Below, piece by piece: positions 12,944-24,540 of a stretch of 64,000 nucleotides of DNA (position 1 is the first letter of the stretch; each line of letters starts with the position of its first letter). The position numbers were made by a program, and so were the translations under genes. The notes under the pieces were generated by a model. The model saw nothing but the letters and a program-made list of their open reading frames with translations, did no database searches and was not told the origin of the DNA. Source of the DNA: Cyrtodaria siliqua (Eukaryota > Mollusca > Bivalvia > Adapedonta > Hiatellidae); contig JAWPHD010000242.1 of the NCBI GenBank assembly GCA_037043455.1, positions 484,377 through 548,376 of the forward strand. The letters are read 5' to 3'.

Positions 12944-13572
12944 CTATATACGCTATATGGAATTGGCAATAGGGTCAAACCTATTCTCAGTAATAGAGCG
13001 TTCTAATGGTTTCCATACACAGTAATAGTTAACCGATCATGAATAATAACGCTCTATGAAAATCGGACAGGAAAAGTAGCATTCTAGAACGACAGTCAAC
13101 CACAAACACACAAACAGAAACAAAGAACAACTTTAAAGATGAGTAACAGGCAATATAAGACATCACAATCACAAAAGAGTTGACAATAGGGCTACCGCCC
13201 TGGAACGGTCAAAAAGGGGCCGCTGGGGCATTAAACCAGGCTCTAAGGTGCACCAAACCTCAACTATTGTCATCCCAATAAACGGGACAATGTAAATAAA
13301 GATATCCCCGACAGGTATATTCTCTAACAAACACGGCAGCATTAATAGGCAATATAAGTAAAACACATACATGACATGTATTTACAATACAAAAAAGCCT
13401 AGACAGCCACAAAGTAAGTACTCAACGACTTGGCAGAAGCCAGAGCAACACGAGAATAACCCGTTAAGTGTACGACAAGATACAGTTAAAGACAAACATC
13501 AAACGCGACCGTCTTATAAGGTTTCAGATAGACGTCATCGCATGGTCCACAATCTGTCCGGTCATCGCACAA

Positions 13573-13975
13573 TCAACGAAGGAAAGCATAGTGGCGACCT
13601 GTAAATGGGTTCACCACTAAACATGCAGTGCGTTGCAAAATGATAGGGTCATACACTCTTCTGATAAACGTTTTAGCACGTGTATTAAAGACTGTATGAA
13701 AGTGATTATGACCAATGATCGTACGAAGTTTGTAAATCAAATCACCATAGAAGTCAGGTTGTGATTGTCCTTGTCGCAGAAGATTTCTTAAATTACTTTT
13801 ATATTTTAAAAGTAGATCTGGATTACGATAATACAATGTTGAAAAGGTTTTTCAAAGTTTATGGTAACGGTAGCCCTGCTGGAGTAGTTTTTTAGATATA
13901 CACAGATTACGAATATTAAAGTCCACAACTCGACTAAAAGCTCTAGAAAAGCGAATAAGTTGATAAACATAGACC
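13573..13975 (-). pseudogene. Inverted fragment of Naiad RT C-terminal region
   Basis: On the minus strand the translation contains YYRNPDLLLKYKSNLRNLL and FYGDLIYKLR followed by PIILQRTACLVV, matching the plus-strand C-terminal piece at 16990-17275. It is open for 87 codons (13573-13836), then similarity continues to about 13975 with a frame change. This is a truncated inverted copy and not an independent gene. Confidence 0.75.
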
Positions 13976-14254
13976 TATTAGTTAAAACTTCTAAAATAAA
14001 TATTTCACCTCTTCGGTTACACTCTGCGTCATAAATACAAATTCCACAAATAACTCTTCATTTCTTAGAACTAAACCATATGTACGTTTACACCTTTAAG
14101 TCTTCATTCGGCAACCTCATTTCATGCTCCTTCTAATAATATTACTAGCATTTTTAATAATGGCTCAAAAAGTTTCCGTGACTCCTCCTGTTTTGGAAAT
14201 ACCATATAAAGTCTCCTTTCAGAAATCATTTCAAGACGCAGTGTGTTTCCTCTA

Positions 14255-14725
14255 TTAATGAGTGCATTACTAAGAGGTGCAGTTGTTGCAATTATTTATC
14301 TTGCAAGTCCACCATTAAATCAGCTGTTAATGGTAGATTTGTTTAATGTATGTCTAGCTTCAAATGTTGATTGACGTACATCTCACCTAATTATTGTTAT
14401 GACTTGAAACACACCACGTTGCGGTATACAATATGTTGGGCAAACAGGTCGATCCTTAAAAGTTCGATTTCGTGAACACAAATATAATGCAAGTAATGCT
14501 AAAAAGTTAAAAAATTACTTGTATCAACACTTTCGTCAGTCAGGTCATAATTTTAATAACGTAACTGTTCAGCCGGTTGAATATATATTTTTTGATAATG
14601 ATGCTACTAAAAGCTTTAACATAAAAGCTAGATATATTGCAGCACTTAAGTGGATGAAAAACTTACAGACACCTTATCCACTCGGCCTTAATGACAATAT
14701 TTATCAAAAAGGAAATATTTCTTAA
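14255..14725 (+). pseudogene. Naiad N-terminal domain: GIY-YIG endonuclease with TGA codons at Cys positions
   Basis: The frame ending at TAA 14723-14725 contains CGIQYVGQTG followed by RFREHKYN and ends KWMKNLQTPYPLGLNDNIY, a Penelope-type GIY-YIG domain. Upstream is a cysteine-rich stretch (C-S-C-C-N-Y-L-S-C-K at about 14280-14310), reached through a one-base frame change near 14337. Two in-frame TGA codons, 14372-14374 and 14405-14407, fall where relatives have cysteine; the second is at the first Cys of the CCHH signature. Clam Naiads have been described as multi-selenocysteine proteins, so these may have been Sec codons and not damage. The TAA at 14723 is ordinary decay, since homologous sequence continues after it. 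Confidence 0.65.
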
Positions 14726-17275
14726 GATCCTAATATTGACATTTTTCTATATTTCTATTCGAAAGGCGTACATCTAGGTCTCATGGTCTTAGGCGTAATG
14801 GTAACATCAAACGTAAATCGCGTGTATTTATTTCTGTGGCTGATTTACATACTATGTTTAAACAGTCTGGAAAGCACTCTACGATTCACGGCTTACCTCT
14901 TTGTCCATTTCTTCACTTAAGATGATCGACGAGGAAGCCGACAAAATTTCAATTTGTACAGATCCCTTGTATAACACTGCTTCCATAGTTCTAAGCTACA
15001 CACAACATGTTCTACGACCCCATATTGACAAGGAATCTGATCACGTCAGGCATTTTCTAAAACTACTGTATATTAATAAAGGTATTGATTTCATTGACAT
15101 GACTAGTAGTTTTCGAGATACTCATGTAGTTGATTCCATCCCAAAATATTTCAAAAATTCCGAAAGTCCTGTAATTTGTTATAAGTATAAAAAGCCTATT
15201 AAACATACTACAACAAAATAGTTTTCTGACCTTGATATTGTACATAATACTCCTAAGGAATGTGATGCAACACATCGAAATTTTGCTATGCTTCAGCAGG
15301 TCATGTCATCACTGGTAATTTTGATATTGTTGATAAACGTATTCGGCATATGTTTACGAAAGGTCCTAAATACAGATTACCTTCAACTATTGATTGTAAT
15401 GCCAGTCGTGCCCAGATCGCCCGCTCCATTGAAGATTTTAGTATAAAATGGTGTCGTAGAGAACATGCGGACCCAAACTCGCTTTTTACTTGAAAAAAGT
15501 CATTTCTTAAAATTATAGATACACGTATTAACTTTTATAATGCTAACCCCTCTTTACTTCCTCCGAGACCTAGGTTTTCCTTGCGTAAATTTAAAATCGG
15601 GAATTCAGGAATTTCATAATAAATTTGTTTTAGTTCCTGCAGATAAAGCAGCTAATAATGTAATTATTGTTTGACGCCTACATTACGTCAATATTTTGTC
15701 TCTGGAACTCGGCAGCACCAATTCGTATACTCCAGTTAATTCTACTGAGGATGATGTTGTTTCCGCACATATCTCTCGTTGCAATACTTTCAAGTCTGGT
15801 GTAAACGATACGCAAAATAAACTTCTACTACATGTATGTACTGGATTCCTAAATTACATAAACATATATATATATAAGTATAAGGCTCGCTTTATTTCGA
15901 ATTATAGTGCCTGCACCACAACAAACATCTCCGAACTTTTAACTTCTTGTCTTACTGCCGTTAAAGATCACGTTAAACTATATTGTGATAAACCTTATGA
16001 ATAACTCTGGGATTAATTTAATTTGATCTTTAAATAAAAGTCAAGTATCATCAATAAGAACTTATGACTTCTCTAAACTATATACAACCTTACCACATCA
16101 TCTTATTGAAGACAATCTAATTTATCTTATTAAAAAAAACATTCGGTAGAGAAAATACTACATTTTTTGGCATGTAATAATATTAAAGCGTTTTTTACTA
16201 ACGGCAGTTTAGACAATTATACTATGTGGACTTGCTATGAAGTTTATGAAGCACTCATCTGCCTATTAGATACTATTTTCGTCAGGTATGGAACCACCCG
16301 TTTATAGACAAATAGTTGTCTATAATATTTATCCTAAAGATCTTCAGCTTAACAAAGCTAATATATCTGACTGATAATAACGCTTCTTTTCTTGATTTAG
16401 ATCTCTCGATTGAAAATGGTGAAATAGTTAGCAAAATCCATGACAAGAGAGATGATTTGATTTTGACATTTTTTTTTTTTTTATTTTTATTTTTTTTTTT
16501 TTCAGTCACCAGTATGATGACCCATTTATTCTCCCCGTAATTTGGCATGTTGTGGGTCGGGGAGGACCATCCCACTGCACGCCTTACAAACAAACATATA
16601 AAACTGATTATATATACATATTATTATAATACTTGACTTTCATATAATAAAATCTGTATAAAGCGGTAGTCTTGACATTTTTTTAACATTAAATTTTATC
16701 TGTTTTTTCTATATTATATTAATTTACATGTATAGCCATTTTTATTAATTAAAAAAAGCAACAAAAAAAACACAAATGAATATAGTACGTTTGTTTTACG
16801 GGGGAAAGATTTTGACATTGTTAATTATCCCCACTTGGATGGGGATGTTCCCCGAGCAACTTCTTATGGGGCGTATGTGTCTCAACTTATTCATTTTCAA
16901 GAGCTTGTACTCGAGATGAGGACTTTAATATTCGTAATCTTTGTATAACTAAAAGGATACTCATTCAGGGTTACCGTTACCATAAACTTCGTAAAACCTT
17001 TGCAAAATTTTATTATCGTAACCCTGATCGTCTTTCCAAATATAAAAGTAATTTAAGAACTCTTCTGCGACAAGGGACTATCACAACCTGACTTCTATGG
17101 TGATGTGATTTATAAACATCGTAAGATTCTTGTTTATGATCACTTTCATACTATCTGTGTTAAACTTGTTAAAAAGTTTATCAAAAGAGGTAATGACCCT
17201 ATCATTTTGCAACGTACTACATGCTTGGTGGTGGACCCTTTTACAGTTCGCCACTATGCTTTCCTCTTTGTACGA
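14726..17275 (+). pseudogene. Naiad reverse transcriptase, fragmented
   Basis: Pieces in changing frames give the RT region in order: a linker (14901-15221), KGPKYRLPSTID (about 15360), VPADKAANNVIIV, then TGA at 15672-15674, then RLHYV (15630-15690), TYDFSKLYTTLPHHLI (about 16065, RT motif A region) and NASFLDLDLSIENGEI (about 16380). The stretch between YRQIV (about 16305) and QLNKAN, which should hold the GIPMGTNCAP and YLDD catalytic motifs, is deleted. A 337-bp insertion splits the gene at 16471-16807, and the C-terminal region resumes at 16808-17275. Not functional. Confidence 0.7.
16459..16819. mobile_element. 337-bp insertion with 12-bp target-site duplication inside Naiad RT
   Basis: The 12-mer gattttgacatt occurs at 16459-16470 and again at 16808-16819, and the RT reading frame is continuous if the 349 bases between are ignored. 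The insert starts with a long poly-T tract, as a poly-A-tailed retroposon inserted on the minus strand would. No tRNA-like head was recognised. It is younger than the Naiad copy. Confidence 0.75.
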
Positions 17276-17830
17276 TGACCGGACAGGCTGAGGACCCTAT
17301 GATGACGCGTACATAAAGCCCATTGGGACGGTGGCGTTTGATGTTTGTCTATGATCTTTCTTGTCGTGCCCTTAATGGTTAATTCTCTTGTTGCTCTGGC
17401 TTCTGCCAAGTCACTGAGTGACTTCGATGTGGTTTTCTAGGCTATTGTTTTTTTTGTATTATATTTACACGAGTATATTTGTGTTTTACTTATATTGCCT
17501 ATTGATGCTGCCTTGTTGGGTAGAGATTAGATCATGGCGGGGATTTCTTTATTTACACTGTCCTGTTTGAATGGGATGACAGTAGGGTAAGTGTAAGGTT
17601 TGGTGCACCCTAGAACCGGTTTAAACCCCCAGTGGCCTACTTTGCCACTAACCGTTCCATGGCGGTAGCCTTATTGTCAACCCTTTTGTTTTTGTGATAT
17701 CGTTTGCATTTTTTTATTAATTTTGCCTTCTTGTTTGTCTGTTTGCGTGTTTGTTTCTGTGTTTTGTGGTTGACTGTCCTCCTTGAATGCTACTTTCCCT
17801 GTCCGATTTTTTTTATATTTCTTTTATTTC

Positions 17831-19868
17831 ATCTCCTTTTTGTGGACAACTTTGCCTGTTTGCCCTGTATACTCATATACGTGATCCCTGCGATATGTTC
17901 ATATGTTTTTTTCCATTTATCGGTGTTTTCTTTGTTCTTTTTTTCGACAAATATTTCTTAGCAGGGCTTTGATAGACTGCTTGTTTCCGTGTCTGATTTA
18001 TAGACTATAATATCACTTTACAGATATGATAACAATAACATTATCTGCAAGGACAACAAGGGGGCATATGGCATATATCCCCATGTTGCTATAAGAAAGT
18101 GTCGATGTCCCCTTTTCGCTGTCAAGTTTTGGTAGTTTTTTCAGATAGCCCCATAGTGTTCTGATCATTCCTGGGGAATTATTTAATAACCTATTCTAAA
18201 TATTTTTACATCACATAGAATGGCACTAGAGGAATCATTCTTTAATAAATGTGCAAATACACTAAGTCGTAAATAATTTGATGATGTCCTATTTAATTAA
18301 TATGTATGAAAAGAAATGTCTAGAACACTAGCGGACTCAGTTTTTTTTTGTTGCCCTTATCATAAATAATAATTTATCATCTGATCATTTCAGTCTATGA
18401 GAAGTTGTTTTGCGAGGTCGAAATAAATTTCTTCAATCGAATCAGCTGTAGAGATATTTTAATTTCGTTTTAATTAATATAAATTCATCCACATCTAATT
18501 ATAATGTCGTCAACGTTTTAATCATTACTATTAATTAAACAGAAAATAACATGTGGGTCAATTAAGTGGAAGTACACAAGACGTTTGAAACTAAAGCAAA
18601 AAAAGAACAGATTGCCGACAGTCCCTTTAACACTACTTCCTTCACCAAACATCTGACATTTATCGAACTAAAGCTGACACTGAATTTATGAACCTTTATC
18701 ATTAATATTCGTCAATCTAAAATCAATTCTGCTGTTTTAAATTGTACTTGTTATAGCAAACCTATAATTTTCGTAAATATTAATTAAATAGGACGGAACA
18801 TCATGTCCAACTGAATGTATTTACACATGTAAAATTGAATTAGAGAACTATGGTTCTAATTCAGTTATACTCAGCCACACACCCATCGTGCTCTAGATTG
18901 CATACAGTCCATTAAAGTTATCGCGCTCAAATAAAAGAGAATATTCAAAAGAATAGTTTGTGTATTCCGGGCCAGATATCTATAATGCTAACCACTTTAT
19001 TGTACAATGCGCTATAACATGCAATGCATTTTTCTTATCTTTCTTAAGATATGTCATATTTATGCATGCATCATGCTATTTTCCCACGGGTGGCCTGCCA
19101 CAGCTTTCAAGAATTAACATGACATATATATTTGCACCTAGTCTGGTACCCCAACTGCTTTTTTGGAAACTCACCTTAAACGTTCAAGTTAGGCAGGTTA
19201 TTTTGTAGCACGTGTTAACTACTAGAGTAGCAGCAAATATGTATGTTCTTTAATATTTGTTTTTAGTAAGGATCGTTAAAGCGTTGCCTTCAAAGTTTTT
19301 TAACATTCCTCCTGTAAAGCCAATAGGTAACAAAACAAGGTGGTAGCGGCGTTCCATAGTTTATGGCATGCCAAAGTGGTTTTAATACACTAATTCCGAT
19401 ATCGTCAATTGCATTTCCGATATCAAAATCTTAAATTTCTGAAATTTGAATTAAGAAATTATATTTCAAGTATATTTCGGGAATTATATTTCAATAATAT
19501 TTCGGGAATTATATTTAAAGTATATTTCAATTATATTACTGATACCGGAAATGCACATATTTGGGGAATTATATTTGCAGTATATTTTAGTTATATTACT
19601 GATACCGGAAATGCACCTATCCAAGATGAGGATTACTTAATTCCGATGTCGGAAATAGTATATTGACACTGTCCATTTCCGACATCGGAAATTTCGTGAA
19701 TGTAGATCTATGATAAGGCTATGTAAAACATGTGAAATCTTCATATAAACACTTTGGAACCCGGGGCACAGCATTCCTAAAAATTAACATCTAGACAACC
19801 CATACCTCTCTGACACTTTAGGCCTTGAAACTACAATTGTAGGCGGGTTAACTTAATAACCACCTAAC
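17831..19868. other. Non-coding; simple and palindromic repeats at 19390-19700
   Basis: No gene was found from 17831 to 19389. From about 19390 to 19700 'gggaattatattt' recurs three times, 'attactgataccggaaatgcac' twice, and ttccgatatc or ttccgacatcggaaat palindromes flank them. Confidence 0.6.
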
Positions 19869-20990
19869 ATGGATAATGAGTTTTCATCTACATCTAATAG
19901 TGATGAAGAATATCCTGGATTACATGGACACTAGGACAAAGATTTTAGTCCGTATGGAGGACGTGTTTTTAATAAATCAAATACAGTCACGGTGATCAAT
20001 AAGGTGGGCAGTTTGAGTGTTCTGTATACAAATGTCGATTGCTTAACCAAAGAGAAAAAATCTGAGCTCTCATCTTTAATTAATTCTAATCAATATGATA
20101 TTATTGCCTTATTGTTTTATTGTTTTGTGGTTGACTGTCCTCCTTGAATGCTACTTTCCCTGTCCGATCTTTTTATATTTCTTTTTATCCGAAATATTAC
20201 CAACATATTCAACTATAGTCCAGTGTGAGGATTTTTTTCAAATTGATGGATTTTATATGCATACTTCAGACCTACATTCAGGTAGAGGAGTAGTAATCTA
20301 TACAAAAATAAGCTTAAATGCAATCTTGGTTGATATAGACTCTGATTTTAAAGAATATGTATGGTGTGAAGTAAGACTCCACAATACTGACAAACTTATA
20401 ATAGGTTGTGTATATAGAAGCCCCAATAGTGACTGTTCAAATAATTTCAAACTGCCTGGCCTTTTTGGCAAACTTTTATCAAATGTGTATTCCCATGTGT
20501 TAATTATGGGAGACTTTAAGTTTAAAGAAATCAAGTGGGATATTATGAGAACCACCTGTGGGTATGAGCACCCTGCAAATGTCTTCTTTGAAAGTATCAG
20601 AGATAACATTCTGTTTCAACATGTTGTTTAAGCAACCAGATATAGAGCTGGTGATGAACCCTCTTTAATTGACCTCATATTTACAAATGAGGAAAATATG
20701 ATTGAAACAATCAACTATGACCCAAGTCTTGGGAAAAGTGATCACATAACGCTAAACTTTAAATTCAATTGTTATTTCGACCTTGAAGTCAACAATACAC
20801 CACAATTGAACATCCATAAAGGTGATTATACTCAATTGAATAGTGATTTAGATGATGCCGATTGGAACGATGTGATAGGGGAAAAACCAATAACTGAGGC
20901 CTGGAGTAGCTTTGCTGAAACCATTATCAATTTATTAGAAAAATCCATACCAGTGAGCAGAGTCAATCCAAGGTCAACCTGAAATAACCC
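19869..20990 (+). pseudogene. LINE endonuclease (APE-type EEP domain), broken
   Basis: Motifs in order: YTNVDCLTKEKKSEL (about 20025), YDIIAL, IDGFYMHTSDLHSGRGVVIY (about 20255), IGCVYRSPNS (about 20405), LIMGDFKFKEIKWD (about 20505) and KSDHITLNF (about 20735). These are the substrate-binding and catalytic boxes of the apurinic-type endonuclease of Jockey/CR1-like non-LTR retrotransposons, with N to K at the usual GDFN. A stop lies near 20630, and a ~70-base piece of Naiad 3' end interrupts the domain at about 20118-20187. The gene likely began at the ATG at 19869, but an early stop follows. Confidence 0.75.
20118..20187 (+). mobile_element. Short Naiad 3'-end fragment inside the LINE endonuclease
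   Basis: The run tggttgactgtcctccttga through ttttatatttctttt matches 17760-17830 almost exactly. LINE endonuclease coding resumes directly after it. This is probably a 5'-truncated Naiad insertion or a template switch. Confidence 0.7.
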
Positions 20991-22694
20991 TATTATAGAT
21001 AAAAATGCAATCAAAATCATCAGAATAAAGCACAGAAAATGGACAAAATATAAAAACTGTAAAAATGAAAGAAACTACAACGAATACAAATTAGCAAGGA
21101 ATAATGTTGTCTATGAATTGAGAAGATGTAATTATGACTATGAAAAGGATTTGGCAACAAAAATCAAAACTGATAACAAACTATTCTCGAAATACGTCCG
21201 ATCAAACACCAAAACAAAAATTTCTGTTAGTAACTTAGAAAATATCAACGGCGGTATAACGAGGAATGACAACGAAAAAGCCGAAGTACTAAATCACCAC
21301 TTTGTATCTGTATTTACCAACGAAAATATTGATATTATACCAATACTGGAAAAAAAAACTGTTCTAAATTAATAAACATCAACATTACAGAGGAAATTGT
21401 CAACAAACTATTAATTCAAATCAAGTCTTCTAAATCACAAGGACCAGATAATCTCCACCCTCGAATATTCAAAGAATGTGCGAATACATTGACTGCACCA
21501 CTTACAAATCTCTTTAAGAAATCCATGGATGAAGGAACATTACCAGAAATATGGAAAACAGCCAGTCTTCAAATCCGGGAAAAAGGCGAAGCCGGAAAAT
21601 TATCGACCAATCAGTCTTACACCGATATCTTGTCGGATAATGGAAAAAAGTGTTAGAATAGAAATGGTTGACCATTTAATCGAGAACCAACTATTATCAA
21701 TTCAAACGGGGCTGCTCCTGTGCTACTCAGTTATTGGACTGTCTTGATGACTGGTCAGAGGCTATTGATAGCGGAGAAAAAGTCGATGTCATTTATCTGG
21801 ATTTCAAAGGCCTTCGACAAAGTACCCCACAAAAGCTAAATGTGTAAGGTTAAATCTATGGTATAACTGGTAAACTTTATGACTGGATAGAGGACTTTTT
21901 AACACATAGAAATTTGAGGGTGATGGTCAATGGGCAGGTCTCAGAACTCAGGGATGTCACAAGCGGGGTTCCCCAGGGCAGTGTTCTTGGTCCTGTTTTG
22001 TTTCTTATTTATATCAATGACCAGACGCCATGTCCTGCACGCCAAACATGATGATGAATCCAATGTATTCTATATCAAGGATAATTCGAATAAAATAGAA
22101 GAAATTACCATGGTAATACATGAAAAAGACCTAGGTAAAGTATCTAAGACCAATAGAAACATTGGCCTAGTATATAAAACTTTCCCATACATGGATAGAG
22201 AAATGTTTCTGTGTTTATATAAGTCCCTTGTTAGACCACACCTTGAATACGCTACGGTGGTTTGGTCCCCATACCTAAAAAAGGATATAGTTGCTATCGA
22301 AAATGTCCGAAAAAGAGCGACTAGGATGGTGGAAAACCTCAGTAACTTTCCGTACCATGCAAAACTGACTTTGCTAGGGCTACCAACCCTTGAGTATAGA
22401 AGAGAGCGGGCTGACGTGATTCAGATTTATAAAGTCTTAAATAATATCGATACAGTTGACAAAAATAAACTGTTCACTCAGGCCCCTGATCTTGGAACAA
22501 GGGGAAATTCCACGAAACTATTTAAAAAAAGAGCAAGAATTGATATTAGGAAAAATTCATTTGCTTACAGAGTCGTAGAATCTTGGAACAAACTCTCGGA
22601 CACAGTGATTGAGGCACCCACCATCAATTCCTTTAAAAGCAGGCTAAATAAATATTGGGCAAATCATCCTAATAAATTCAGACCGAAAAACTAA
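20991..22694 (+). pseudogene. LINE reverse transcriptase (Jockey/CR1-like), broken
   Basis: RT segments are present in several frames: KPENYRPISLTPISCRIMEK (about 21590), DVIYLDFKG (about 21787), [20 protein letters not shown] (about 21955) and IND. The segment holding the catalytic FADD/YADD box is missing: coding jumps from IND to the post-RT region ([14 protein letters not shown]). The thumb/C-terminal part (REMFLCLYKSLVRPHLEYA, NSFKSRLNKYW) is intact to 22694. Frameshifts near 21370, 21590 and 21745 also occur. Endonuclease and RT together span ~2.8 kb, short of a full element. Confidence 0.8.
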
Positions 22695-24540
22695 AAAGGA
22701 ACCGGAAGTCTTTCACTATTAAAAGAAAAAAATCATAACCAGACTGGGAAAAACAACAATTTCTAAAAGGGCCTAAGAAACCTGTTGCTTTACACCGACT
22801 TCGACTACAGTATAAACATTTTTGGTCCTAGGAACTTCATTTGTACAACTTTTGTAGTCTAGGAGTTGTCAATCATTTGTAAACAAAACTGTCAAAATCT
22901 GTCATTGAGAAGAAGGAAGATGTTTAAGGTTTTGACCATGTATGGTAATTACGGCCTAATTTGTACAAATTTTGAAGGCAATGACCTCAGTATATGTGAA
23001 ATTTGGTCAAAATTTGTAAATCGATTTATGAGGAGATGTCGTTTACAAATGTTGGCGGACGGAAAGACGGACGCACGGACGGTCAGATGACAGACGGATG
23101 CCGGGCGGAAGGTGATCAGAAAGGCTCAGCTGAGGTTCAGGTGAGTTAAAAGGCTCTGATGACCTTCGGCCAGTGGACAGATACACATTATTCCAGATGT
23201 CAGTAGGTCGACATTTGATAGCAGATCTATATAACTAGGTTTACAATAGTAGATATAAATAACTAAACAATCATTATCAAATATATGGGTACGCTCCCTC
23301 CCTTTCGTTTTCTTAATGGTGAAGATTTCTATCCATAACCTCTACTGTATCCTATACCTGGGCTTTATATGACCCCAGCCTATACATCAAACTTATTAAT
23401 ATGTGAACATACAGACTTGATATTTTACACAACTGACCCTTAAAATGCGTAATGTGTTACACAGAGAAGTAAAACTTCTTAAATCACTGACATAGAATAG
23501 AGATACGTTGCTGTTAAATATAAGCAAATGTGATCGAATACCGATTGATTTTATAACCAATTTGTTCAGGGGACTACGTGCAAGAAGCAAGACAATTCGA
23601 TACACGCAGTGATCTTCCGAACTCCAAAAGTTACCGCTCTTCTACTTTCGCGCGCTTTGTCGCGCAATTAAACTGTTGTTTCATATACAGACGGGGGATC
23701 AGTCTATCGTGAATTTTCGGTGAGTTGCAAGGTTCATTTCACATTTGTTTATATGTTTTTGACTAGTTTGAAGTGCGTCTTGATTTGAGAAATGCTAATT
23801 TGAATATATTTTTTTATGATTTTCCGTAGCATAAGTTTTGCGCTCACCAATTACTTATGCTTTAAATGGTCAGTTATTATCGTTTCAATGCTATACATTT
23901 GAAACAGTGGGTGGGGTACTGGGGGCACAGTAGTATGCTGTGACCTAGCCTCGGTTACCCGGCCCGCTTCTGATTTCTTCGTTACGCTATGCTACACAGA
24001 TCCAGAACCAGGGACTGGGGAAACTACGACGTTTAAAATCGCCCTCTCGTTTTGGACGAGGTTTTGAGAGATTCAACGAGACTTTCAAAATAATAATAAT
24101 TTCTTACTTTCAACTTTTGAGAAGCAGCATGTGACGTCAAAAGTGGTAACAGGTGCATCAACAAATGACGTTGTACGTTTATTTACAGCATGACGTCACG
24201 CAAACGTCAACTTTATGCACGTGAAAAAACGCGCGAATAAATTGGACTAATCGCTAGTGGGCGCTTTAATTGGCCTAATCTGCCCAGACCGATATCTGCA
24301 AGTAAGATATATGCATGATACGGTCTAGCTGGCCGAGACTAGCTGTAACCAGTCAGGGAACTTTTTGAAAAACCATCACCTTAAATTGTGACGATCTTTC
24401 ATCACATCACAATTAAATACGCGAACTCGCTACCATGCTACAAGTCCGATCTATGTTTATCGCCGTCATTGTTGCCTGGTATGTTGGTTTATCGGTATAA
24501 GTATAGATAGGGAACCCGCCAGTAGCTTTATAAATGAGAA
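22695..24540. other. Non-coding; bivalve-type repeat end at 22880-23150
   Basis: A decayed repeat (ggcaatgacctcagtatatg ... gcggacggaaagacggacg) ends in 'gccgggcggaaggtgatcag' and 'ggttcaggtgag' near 23145. The rest shows no gene. Confidence 0.6.

Larger units (their letters stand above)
13058..17830 (+). mobile_element. Naiad-type Penelope-like retroelement, broken, with inverted 3' piece
   Basis: The plus-strand body (about 14100-17830) has an N-terminal GIY-YIG endonuclease followed by reverse transcriptase segments, the permuted order that defines Naiad elements. A minus-strand copy of the element's last ~0.95 kb lies at 13058-13975, head-to-head with the body. Partial inverted copies are typical of Penelope-like insertions. 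The 3' end is placed at about 17830 because three copies in this window stop resembling each other there. Frameshifts, a deleted RT core and an insertion show it is dead. Confidence 0.75.

Noticed and set aside
17704..17961. Phe/Leu-rich plus-strand ORF at the Naiad 3' end
   Set aside because: A T-rich 3' untranslated region gives hydrophobic chance translations; the other copies do not keep the frame.
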